Shown here: one piece after another, positions 40,407-47,728 of the stretch | Layout: the number at the start of each line of letters is the position of its first letter | Numbering within the stretch: the first letter of the stretch is position 1 | Source: Candidatus Peregrinibacteria bacterium | Lineage (GTDB): Bacteria; Patescibacteriota; Gracilibacteria; UM-FILTER-43-11 | Assembly (NCBI GenBank): GCA_016934215.1 | Contig: JAFGTE010000020.1 | Coordinates: 1-54,545, forward strand | Reading direction: 5' to 3' | DNA: 54,545 nt | The notes under the pieces: generated by a model | The model's database searches: none | The model's input: the letters and a program-made list of their open reading frames with translations, nothing else | Told to the model about the DNA's origin: nothing | Position numbers and translations under genes: made by a program

Positions 40407-41090
40407 ATGGAACCGATCATCATTGAAGTCACCCGAAGTAAGTACGGAACGAGTAAAGAAGCTCGCAAAGCCGGCCGTATTCCTATTATTTATTACTCAA
40501 AAGACGTAAAACCCACCAGTTTTTCAGCGGATTATCAGGACTTCCGCAAAGCTTACAGCAAAGCCGGAAAAAGTGCCATCATTACTCTCATTGACGAAAA
40601 CAAGAAAGAATACGCCGCCCTGGCCCATGAACTTCAATATCACCCAGTGACTGACGCAATCATACACGTGGACCTGATGGCCATCCGGAAAGACCAGAAA
40701 ATCAATACAGAAGTACCTATTAAATACGTTGGCGAAGCACCCGCTGTACGTGAACTGGGCGGTATCTTTGTCAGCAACAAAAAAGTCGTTCATATCGAAT
40801 GTCTGCCCCAGGCTCTTCCTCATGAAATTGAAGTGGATATCAGCGGACTGACTGATTTTCATTCGTCGCTGACTGTCGCTGACATAAAAGTGCCTGACAC
40901 AATCACTATTCTTGATGCTGAAGACATCAGCATTGCCACCGTTGCTGCTCCACGGCTTGAGGAAGAACCCGTTACCACTGCAGGCGTAAGTGAAGGTGAA
41001 GAAGGTGCCGCCGAAGAAGAAGGAAAGGGAGAGGGCGATGAAAAATCCGAAGAAGGAAAGAAGGAAGAAAGGGGCAAGAAATCTGAATAA
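40407..41090 (+). CDS. rplY: Ribosomal protein bL25, long (CTC/TL5) form
   Basis: Binds 5S rRNA in the large ribosomal subunit. The N-terminal L25 domain starts IIIEVTRSKYGTSKEARKAG, followed by YHPVTDAIIHVDLMAI. The C-terminal CTC/TL5 domain contains INTEVPIKYVGEAPAVRELGG and DISGLTDFHSSLTVADIKVP. It ends in a Glu/Gly/Lys-rich tail of about 40 residues. At 227 residues it is the long form. It is followed by queA after 8 bases. Confidence 0.95.
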   Translation: MEPIIIEVTRSKYGTSKEARKAGRIPIIYYSKDVKPTSFSADYQDFRKAYSKAGKSAIITLIDENKKEYAALAHELQYHPVTDAIIHVDLMAIRKDQKINTEVPIKYVGEAPAVRELGGIFVSNKKVVHIECLPQALPHEIEVDISGLTDFHSSLTVADIKVPDTITILDAEDISIATVAAPRLEEEPVTTAGVSEGEEGAAEEEGKGEGDEKSEEGKKEERGKKSE

Positions 41091-41098
41091 TATCGTTC

Positions 41099-42112
41099 AT
41101 GAATTTAGCGGATTTTGATTACCATCTGCCCAAAGCGTTTATCGCTCAAAAACCGCTACCCGAAAGGGACCAATCAAAACTGATGGTACTCGACCGAAAA
41201 ACCAGGTCAATTTCCCATCATCAGTTTTTTGAGTTACCGAAAATTCTGGATAAAGACTCAGTGCTTGTTTTCAATCAGTCCCGAGTGATTCCCGCACGCC
41301 TCCAATTTCCTCTCGGCAATGGAAAAGCTGAAATTCTCTTAATCAAACCCCAAGCAGACAATATCTGGGAATGCATGGTCCGGCCTGGCCCGAAATTTAG
41401 TCCGGATGCCGAAATAAAAGTAGATGATGATCTGAGCTTATTCATTAAAGACATCACACCGTATGGTTTGCGTACTATTGAATTCAAATGTAAGAACTTT
41501 AATGACTATTTAAAATCTCACGGTCAGACTCCTCTGCCACCTTATATAAAGTCACCAATCGACGATCCGGAACGCTATCAGACCATTTACGCCAAAGAAG
41601 AAGGTTCAGTAGCAGCCCCCACCGCCGGCTTTCATTTTACAGAAAAAGTATTTGAAGAATTAAACAAAAAAGGTATACAAACCGAGTTTCTTACCCTGCA
41701 TGTGGGCCTGGGTACTTTTCAGCCAGTTAAAACTGAAAAAATTGAGGAGCACAAAATGCACAGTGAATGGTTCGAATTAAGTCAGAAAGTGGCTGACTGC
41801 CTTAATCAAGCCAAAGAAAACGGTAAAAAAATCATTGCCGTTGGCACCACAGCAGTCCGGGTTCTTGAGAGTTGCTGTAACGAGAACGGAAAACTAATTC
41901 CTCAAATCAGTGAAACGGACATATTCATCTACCCCGGATACCGATGGAAATTCGTGGATGAACTTATTACCAATTTTCACGTGCCTAAAAGCACTTTGAT
42001 CATGCTTGTCAGCTCTTTTGCCGGAAGAGAGTTTATCTTAAAATCCTACGAAGAGGCCAAGGTGAAAGATTATCGGTTCTTCAGTTTTGGCGATTCGATG
42101 TATATCAGATAA
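41099..42112 (+). CDS. queA: S-adenosylmethionine:tRNA ribosyltransferase-isomerase
   Basis: Transfers the ribosyl part of SAM to preQ1 in tRNA, making epoxyqueuosine at position 34 of tRNAs with GUN anticodons such as the tRNA-Asp in this window. Motifs are FDYHLPKAFIAQKPLPERDQ, VLVFNQSRVIPARL, SVAAPTAGFHFTEKVFEEL, LHVGLGTFQPV and LITNFHVPKSTLIMLVSSFAG. Length (337) is normal. No tgt or queG is in the window. It converges with the ATP-grasp gene, leaving only 27 bases. Confidence 0.96.
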   Translation: MNLADFDYHLPKAFIAQKPLPERDQSKLMVLDRKTRSISHHQFFELPKILDKDSVLVFNQSRVIPARLQFPLGNGKAEILLIKPQADNIWECMVRPGPKFSPDAEIKVDDDLSLFIKDITPYGLRTIEFKCKNFNDYLKSHGQTPLPPYIKSPIDDPERYQTIYAKEEGSVAAPTAGFHFTEKVFEELNKKGIQTEFLTLHVGLGTFQPVKTEKIEEHKMHSEWFELSQKVADCLNQAKENGKKIIAVGTTAVRVLESCCNENGKLIPQISETDIFIYPGYRWKFVDELITNFHVPKSTLIMLVSSFAGREFILKSYEEAKVKDYRFFSFGDSMYIR

Positions 42113-42139
42113 TTAATTTTTAAGTATCTTCGTGCCCGC

Positions 42140-44524
42140 TTAATCTTTCCGCAAGTAAGAAGGAAGATAAATGGGGGATTTTAATCCTTTTACCTTTTTT
42201 ACTATTTCCAAATCCTCCAAATTAGTTTTTCCGTAATAAAGATCTTTCAGATTACCACCTTTCGTAACAAACTCCTTGATCATCTTGTATCCTTTGTAAT
42301 ACACAAAGTCTTTGGTAAAAGCGCCAGGCTTACCTGTATCACCAATGCCCCGCTTCGCCTTCAGTGCCACACGCCAGGCGCGCTCTGAGCCAAAACCAAG
42401 TTCCACAATTCTATGATAAACATCCGTAAAACTACCTCGCATTGCTTCATAAATACCCACGACTGATGAAGCAGGCCAGTACTTCTTAATGGTTTCACTG
42501 GATTCAGTGAGTTCCTGATTATAGACTGCCAGGCCTTCTTCGGTCGTCAGGTAGTCGGCCAGTCCCCGCTGAAAAATTCTGTAAGGCTGGAGTGCTCCAT
42601 TCATAGCCGTAAAAGAATGTGTTTCAATCTCATGGGCAATAGTACCTTTCAGCCGGTCTTCAGAAAAAGTAGCTCCCGCACGAATTAAAATTGTATTTTC
42701 CTTACCGGCAATCGCGTCAGAAACCAGATCTTCTTTCAGGCTGACCCGCCACCCTTTCAAACCATAATCCTGAATCGCTTTTTCAAAAACTTTTTTCGCT
42801 TCTTTAGCAGTAAAAATCTTACCTTTGTCTTTAAATTCCGTCGGCATTGAACTAATTTCTTCAAGCGCTTCCTTCAGCAATTCTTCACTCGGAGCCCCAT
42901 ACAAAGCAATGGATCTTTCCGTGAATTCAGGTAAATCCCGTGCCTCAAGCAACTGAATCTTCCGTGTTATTTCATTGGCTTTCTTCTGCCAGAGAATCCC
43001 AATAGGAGAATCCGGAAATTCAAGACGTTTCAAACGGGAATAAAAATTATTGGGATCAAAAGAAAGAATTTTATATTCAAACTGCGGATTATAAGCAGGA
43101 TCCAATAAAAATTTCGTATTTTCTTCTTTAAGATTGATAGGTTTCAGATGGGAAAGAAGTTTGAGCTGACTATCGATATCAGAAAGTTCAATATCAATCT
43201 TTTGTAGTTCTTTTTCAGTAAAAACACGCACGATTGCCGGTGCCTCTTTTTGCCTTTCTTCAGTCCCGACAGGCACATTCTTGCTGGGATCAATAAGAAA
43301 ATCACGCAGATCCCGTTGGCCGATCAGCATATCATAAGGTTCCCCGGAAAAATCTTTAGTATCGACCACTGTCATCACCTTTTTTCCAACGATACTAAAC
43401 TTACATTTACCAAGCTTATCCAGGCCGATTTGATTTGCAATCTTTTCATCCAGCAGGGATTTTTCGATTTCAGGTTCCGCCTGAGCAATGATTTTAGCCG
43501 TACTTTTTTTACCAATCACTTCTACCCGTTCCATGGTTCCGATCACCGTTTTTTCAACGCCCTTTTCCGTTTTCACTTCAATCTTATGACCGAAAATATC
43601 CTGGGCAATACGTACGCCCTTTTCCGGCGAATTCACTTTGATCCCCTGAACACGCTCCAGCCTTCGGCGCAATGGCGCCATATTGGCCACCTGTACCTGA
43701 AGACCGGCCCGAGCATTGATTTCGAGAAGGACCGGACCCATATGCTTATCGAGTACCATATCGACCGCGGCAAATCCTAAGTTGGTGATGTACTGTACCC
43801 GGGAGGCAATGAGCAAAAAATCTTCCCACTGAGGAATCTTGAGTCCCCGGTGATCCCCAAAGCCCGGAATTCCATCGATCACTTTGTCAAACTGTGTCGC
43901 AAAAGTCAGTTCTCCTTTAGCGATATCGATACCGACCCCAATCCCTCCCATATGAATATTGGCTTTCCCCTGAGAGCTCTCAGTAGGCAGCCGAAGCATG
44001 GCCATCACCGGAATAAGGTTGTGAACCACAACACGAATATCCGGTAATCCTTTATAGGACATCTTTTTCAGAAAATCCGGCGCTTCTAAAAGCTGTTCAA
44101 ATAAAGCCACATCGGAAATGTCCGCAATAGAATAACGACCATCAATAATATCATTGATGTGATTTTCCAGTTCTTCGTATGAAATGACTTCCCCGCTTCC
44201 TTTGATAAAATTCCTCCCTTTTCTTCCATGGATCACTAAAATCCCCTCTCCGCCATAACCCGCATTGGGTTTAACCACAAAACTGTTGGGCAGAGAATTG
44301 AAATCAAAATTAGCAAGTTCTTTTTTACTGTGAATCACACTATAAAGTCTGGCCACCGGTATGCCACGGGCCGCCAGAAAGTTTTTTGTTTTAATTTTAC
44401 TGTCAGCCAGCATAACCGCCTTCTTGGGATTGTAGGCCCTGATATAGATGAGATTCCTGGCATTTATTCCGAGTAAACCCGGATTATGAAAAAACCACAT
44501 AAAAAGTTTTTTATTCTTCAGCAT
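42140..44524 (-). CDS. Triple fusion: RimK-related ATP-grasp ligase, degenerate retropepsin-like domain, DUF1704 metallopeptidase
   Basis: Residues about 1-305 are an ATP-grasp domain of the alpha-L-glutamate-ligase-like group (LGINARNLIYIRAYNPKK, FVVKPNAGYGGEGILVI, LPDIRVVVHNLIPVMAMLRL, GPVLLEINARAGLQVQ), expected to join an amino acid to a peptide or protein using ATP. Residues about 322-415 resemble the RimB/DUF785 retropepsin fold (GTMERVEVIG, YDMLIGQRDLRDFLIDP), but the expected DTGA triad is missing (AKIIAQAEPE). Residues about 425-794 are a DUF1704 domain of the tyrosine-carboxypeptidase (MATCAP) type with the zinc motif HEIETH (His631, Glu632, His636) and TTEEG (Glu662/663). A ligase and a peptidase in one chain suggest adding and removing C-terminal residues (inference). 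It overlaps the upstream PKD-7TM gene by 14 bases. Confidence 0.9.
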   Translation of the reverse strand: MLKNKKLFMWFFHNPGLLGINARNLIYIRAYNPKKAVMLADSKIKTKNFLAARGIPVARLYSVIHSKKELANFDFNSLPNSFVVKPNAGYGGEGILVIHGRKGRNFIKGSGEVISYEELENHINDIIDGRYSIADISDVALFEQLLEAPDFLKKMSYKGLPDIRVVVHNLIPVMAMLRLPTESSQGKANIHMGGIGVGIDIAKGELTFATQFDKVIDGIPGFGDHRGLKIPQWEDFLLIASRVQYITNLGFAAVDMVLDKHMGPVLLEINARAGLQVQVANMAPLRRRLERVQGIKVNSPEKGVRIAQDIFGHKIEVKTEKGVEKTVIGTMERVEVIGKKSTAKIIAQAEPEIEKSLLDEKIANQIGLDKLGKCKFSIVGKKVMTVVDTKDFSGEPYDMLIGQRDLRDFLIDPSKNVPVGTEERQKEAPAIVRVFTEKELQKIDIELSDIDSQLKLLSHLKPINLKEENTKFLLDPAYNPQFEYKILSFDPNNFYSRLKRLEFPDSPIGILWQKKANEITRKIQLLEARDLPEFTERSIALYGAPSEELLKEALEEISSMPTEFKDKGKIFTAKEAKKVFEKAIQDYGLKGWRVSLKEDLVSDAIAGKENTILIRAGATFSEDRLKGTIAHEIETHSFTAMNGALQPYRIFQRGLADYLTTEEGLAVYNQELTESSETIKKYWPASSVVGIYEAMRGSFTDVYHRIVELGFGSERAWRVALKAKRGIGDTGKPGAFTKDFVYYKGYKMIKEFVTKGGNLKDLYYGKTNLEDLEIVKKVKGLKSPIYLPSYLRKD

Positions 44525-46016
44525 GTTTCATGACTTCACGGAAGCGAACGTATTCCATCAGCCTTAAACCGGTCCACCGACCTAGTCCATAGTTAAATAT
44601 AATAAGCAGTAAAATGATTTCCGGATGTCCCAAAATAAGATTCTGAAGATAATGCCATTCCACTACCCAATAACAAATAAGTGATACAACGGTCGTTTCA
44701 AGCATCAGCAGAAAAGCGGCATAAAATCCTTTGCCCCCAAGGGCGCTCACAAATTTTTCCGCCAGTGTCGTCATGATCAGCATCGGGAATACCGCGATAG
44801 AAGCGATAGCTGTAACACCTAAGTAAGTGCCAAGGGCCAAAGTCAGCAAAATGATCAGCGTTGAAAAGGTGAGTACAATCGCAATACGGGGAATATGCAA
44901 CAGGTGAAAACGGTCGAGCAAGGTTCTGACAAAAGCGCCTGAAATGATAATAATGAATAAAATGGCCAGCCCGAATTTAAGACCAAGCGCCAAAAAAGAA
45001 AGCGTGATAATCGAAGGTGTATAGAGGCCAAAAGTAGTAATTCCCACCACCTGCTTCAAAAAAGCAATGATCGTCGCAATAATGGGGAGCATCAGCAAAA
45101 GGACGATGGTGTTACTGGGAATGCCCTTAGAAATCATAAAACTGACCAGATAGGAAATGGAGTTCCATACACTGATCCGGCCCGTCTCCGCATTGATCAG
45201 GCTGTAATCTGAAACACTTTTCTCTAAATCTTCCACAAATTTTGCATCCGTTGCCGCAATAATGAAATTTTTCAGTTCATACTGACGTGTGATAATGATC
45301 TGTTTAGGTTTAATGATGTTGAAATTACCCTGCATAATGCGGCCGAGTGTGCCGATATTTTCTTCCGTGATGACCAAAATGGTTTTGTTGCTCAGAGCAT
45401 CTTGTAGGCTGCTTTCGTCTTTTCCGCTTTCCTGCTGGACCAAACGTGTCATGGCATTGATCCCGCTGCCACGAGTGGTCCAGATAGCCACCGCATCCGC
45501 ATTGATCAAACCGGATAAATTGTCATTGAGTTGTTTATAAAGTGTCTCTTCAGACATGAATGCTGTGGTCGTCTCATAACTCTGGATAACAAAAACAAAA
45601 ATCCCCTCCTCCGCGGCATCCTGTTTGAGATTCTCAACATTTTCCTTTCGCTCGGCAACATCGGTTAAAAGAAAAATCAATTTGTTATAAGCAAAAACTT
45701 CCCGGGCAATGGATTCTTTTTGATTGCCCTGAGTAATGGATAAAGTCACCGTATAACTACCCGCTTTAGCATAAGTATGCACTGCCTCTTCTCCATAAAT
45801 CGTTGTTCCGTCCCCCATTTTCCATTCATAAGTTACAGACTCGCCAGTATCTAAAAGGAAGGAAGATGAGGCGTCAAAGATAATATTTCGATTCACCCGC
45901 ACAATGCTGTCTCCTGCAATGGCGGGACGTATTTTATTGACATCAAATTCCACTGCTTTCGCAACATTTGGAAGGAAAATAAATGCTAATAATAAAGCTA
46001 AAAATAATTTTCTCAT
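44511..46016 (-). CDS. PKD-domain protein with seven C-terminal membrane helices (7TM-transglutaminase-like)
   Basis: Signal peptide (1-21, ending VAKA), a PKD domain (about 28-108, with FDASSS, YEWKMGDGT and VHTYAKAGSYTVTLSI), and a Rossmann-like extracytoplasmic region (about 110-280, with KLIFLLTDVAERKENVENLK and NKTILVITEENIG). About seven membrane helices follow from 300 to 495. The first helices (GITTFGLYTPSIITLSFLAL, then LLHIPRIAIVLTF) match the pattern of the seven-helix module usually attached to inactive transglutaminases. In those systems the membrane protein is found next to RimK-like ATP-grasp genes, as here. The 14-base overlap with the downstream ligase gene suggests fixed stoichiometry. 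It starts 4 bases after ilvE. Confidence 0.85.
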   Translation of the reverse strand: MRKLFLALLLAFIFLPNVAKAVEFDVNKIRPAIAGDSIVRVNRNIIFDASSSFLLDTGESVTYEWKMGDGTTIYGEEAVHTYAKAGSYTVTLSITQGNQKESIAREVFAYNKLIFLLTDVAERKENVENLKQDAAEEGIFVFVIQSYETTTAFMSEETLYKQLNDNLSGLINADAVAIWTTRGSGINAMTRLVQQESGKDESSLQDALSNKTILVITEENIGTLGRIMQGNFNIIKPKQIIITRQYELKNFIIAATDAKFVEDLEKSVSDYSLINAETGRISVWNSISYLVSFMISKGIPSNTIVLLLMLPIIATIIAFLKQVVGITTFGLYTPSIITLSFLALGLKFGLAILFIIIISGAFVRTLLDRFHLLHIPRIAIVLTFSTLIILLTLALGTYLGVTAIASIAVFPMLIMTTLAEKFVSALGGKGFYAAFLLMLETTVVSLICYWVVEWHYLQNLILGHPEIILLLIIFNYGLGRWTGLRLMEYVRFREVMKHAEE

Positions 46017-46020
46017 CGTA

Positions 46021-46929
46021 TTAATTTACATAAGTAAGCCACTTTTTATATTTTGAATGGTTTCCGTTGACCACCTCCATAAAAGCTTTGTAAAGCACCT
46101 GAGTGATCGGCCCCACCTTACCGTTACCGATCTTTTTCTTATCGACTTCACGCACCGGCACCACTTCGGCCGCCGTGCCGGTCAGAAAAACTTCATCGGC
46201 CGCATACAGGTCTTTCAGTTTAAAGGATTTTTCCATTACCTGATACCCCATATCTTTTGCCAGCTTCATAATGGAATCACGGGTGAAGCCCGGCAGAATA
46301 GAACCTTTAGCCGGTGTAATCAATACATGATTTTTCACCATAAAAATATTCTCTCCGGGTCCTTCAGCTACATGGCCTTTATAATCCAGAAAGAGCGCTT
46401 CATCATAACCCGCCTTTTTGACTTCCAGCACGGCCTGAATGGAATTGGCATAGTGTCCGCTGATCTTGGCATCGTGAACTGTGCTTTTAGGGTGAATGCG
46501 CATAAAGGAGGAAGTTTTTACTCTAATACTCTCCGCTTTCAGATAAAGTCCCCAGGGCCAGCAGGCAATAGCTATGTTAACAGGTGCGCCGATAGGATTG
46601 ATGCCCATATGCCCCTCTCCGTACCAGATAAGAGGCCTGATATAACCGCTTTTAATCTCATTCTTTTTCACAAGCCGGATCACTGCATCATGGACTTCTT
46701 TCTCCGAAAAAGGAACTTTGACACCGATAGCCCCCGCGGAATAAAAAAGGCGTTTAATATGATCGGTCAGACGGAAAATAACGGTTCCCTTGGGCGTTTT
46801 ATAAAACCGGATGCCTTCAAACACTCCTGCTCCGTAATGCAGGGTATGGGTAATCAGATGAACCGTGGCTTTTTTCCACGATATAAACTTTCCGTCCATC
46901 CAGACGTATTTCGTGGACTTGAGTTTCAT
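46021..46929 (-). CDS. ilvE: Branched-chain amino acid aminotransferase
   Basis: A fold-type IV PLP enzyme moving amino groups between branched-chain amino acids or keto acids and glutamate. Motifs are HTLHYGAGVFEGIRFY, YIRPLIWYGEGHMGI, the PLP lysine in KISGHYANS (Lys155), EALFLDYKGHVAEGPGENIF and EVFLTGTAAEVVPV. Length (302) is normal. No other valine or leucine genes are in the window, so it may act in catabolism or supply amino acids for the neighbouring ligase; the latter is speculation. It lies between cobO and the PKD-7TM gene. Confidence 0.95.
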   Translation of the reverse strand: MKLKSTKYVWMDGKFISWKKATVHLITHTLHYGAGVFEGIRFYKTPKGTVIFRLTDHIKRLFYSAGAIGVKVPFSEKEVHDAVIRLVKKNEIKSGYIRPLIWYGEGHMGINPIGAPVNIAIACWPWGLYLKAESIRVKTSSFMRIHPKSTVHDAKISGHYANSIQAVLEVKKAGYDEALFLDYKGHVAEGPGENIFMVKNHVLITPAKGSILPGFTRDSIMKLAKDMGYQVMEKSFKLKDLYAADEVFLTGTAAEVVPVREVDKKKIGNGKVGPITQVLYKAFMEVVNGNHSKYKKWLTYVN

Positions 46930-46969
46930 AAAAAGAGCTGTTTAGACCTATGCATTTTAACAAAAAAAC

Positions 46970-47494
46970 TCAATAATCTAAACCCTTTATGGCGTCCTTC
47001 CCGTCACGATAATAATGTTTGGTGTCCTGCACTTCCGACACCAGATCCGCTTCCTGCCGGAGCCAGTCAGGACAATGCCGGCCGGTCAGCATAAGATGAG
47101 TCGAAGCCGGACAATCATTCACCAGCTTTCTGACAGCGTCCTCTTCCAGCAAGCCCAGGTTCATGCAGTTGATGAGCTCATCACATATAATAAGGAAATA
47201 ATCCTTATCAAATAACTTCCTTGTTGCTTCCAAAGCTTCTTCAGCCTGCTTCTTGTCGTCACAGCTATTCTCAAAACGAAAAGTTTTGGATTTTTCATCA
47301 AAACGCTCACAGCCAAAACGCAGGATATGGATTTTTTCTTGCAATAATTTTAAAGTATTTTCTTCTCCATAATGGCTTCCACCCTTGTCAAAGAAGGTAA
47401 TAGCTACCTTCTTTTCCCAGCCACTAGCCCGTAATGCTGTACCAAGCGCGCTCGTGGTCTTTCCCTTGCCGTTTCCGGTTATCACTAGAATCAT
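46970..47494 (-). CDS. cobO: Cob(I)alamin adenosyltransferase (CobA/CobO type)
   Basis: Makes adenosylcobalamin from reduced B12 and ATP. The P-loop is GNGKGKTTSALG right at the N-terminus, followed by ITFFDKGGSHYGE, DYFLIICDELINCMNLGLL and the LMLTGRHCPDWLRQEADLVSEV segment. An upstream ATG at 47557 would add 21 residues that do not fit the family, so I use ATG 47494, giving 174 residues. It diverges from the B12-dependent ribonucleotide reductase gene, whose cofactor it would supply. No cobalamin biosynthesis genes are present, so salvaged B12 is the likely substrate. Confidence 0.93.
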   Translation of the reverse strand: MILVITGNGKGKTTSALGTALRASGWEKKVAITFFDKGGSHYGEENTLKLLQEKIHILRFGCERFDEKSKTFRFENSCDDKKQAEEALEATRKLFDKDYFLIICDELINCMNLGLLEEDAVRKLVNDCPASTHLMLTGRHCPDWLRQEADLVSEVQDTKHYYRDGKDAIKGLDY

Positions 47495-47610
47495 AAAATT
47501 ACTATATCTTGTGTCTGCAAAATAATCTTTATACAAGATATGGTAAATCGTCAACAAATTTTGTTTGACACTTAGTCATTCATTTTTTAATCTGAACCCA
47601 GCATCAAAAA

Positions 47611-47622
47611 CAAAATATTTTG
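47611..47622. promoter_or_regulatory. Perfect palindrome in the cobO-nrdJ divergent region
   Basis: CAAAATATTTTG is a perfect 12-base palindrome located between the two divergent genes. NrdR boxes have a comparable AT-rich palindromic shape, but the match is not strong and no second box is obvious. Confidence 0.35.
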
Positions 47623-47644
47623 AACAATTAAAAAGTAGTATATC

Positions 47645-47664
47645 AGGGTGAAAGCCCTTTTTTT
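47645..47664 (+). terminator. Terminator-like hairpin in the nrdJ leader
   Basis: AGGGT pairs with GCCCT (one G:U) around a GAAA tetraloop, followed by a run of Ts, about 65 bases before nrdJ. It could end RNA from upstream or act as an attenuator. The stem is only 5 bp. Confidence 0.4.
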
Positions 47665-47728
47665 GCCCCCCTTAATTTTCCCGTCTTGTTTGATGTCCTC
47701 CAAAAATACTTATTAACTGCCCACAAAA

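Noticed and set aside
46057-47094. Plus-strand 345-residue open frame
   Set aside because: It lies antisense to ilvE and the end of cobO, whose products match known families throughout; the plus-strand translation has no recognisable motif.
47495-47557. 21-residue extension of the cobalamin adenosyltransferase
   Set aside because: Family proteins begin just before the P-loop, as ATG 47494 does.
47495-47728. Cobalamin riboswitch before nrdJ or cobO
   Set aside because: The region is short and AT-rich and lacks the conserved B12-box-like core.
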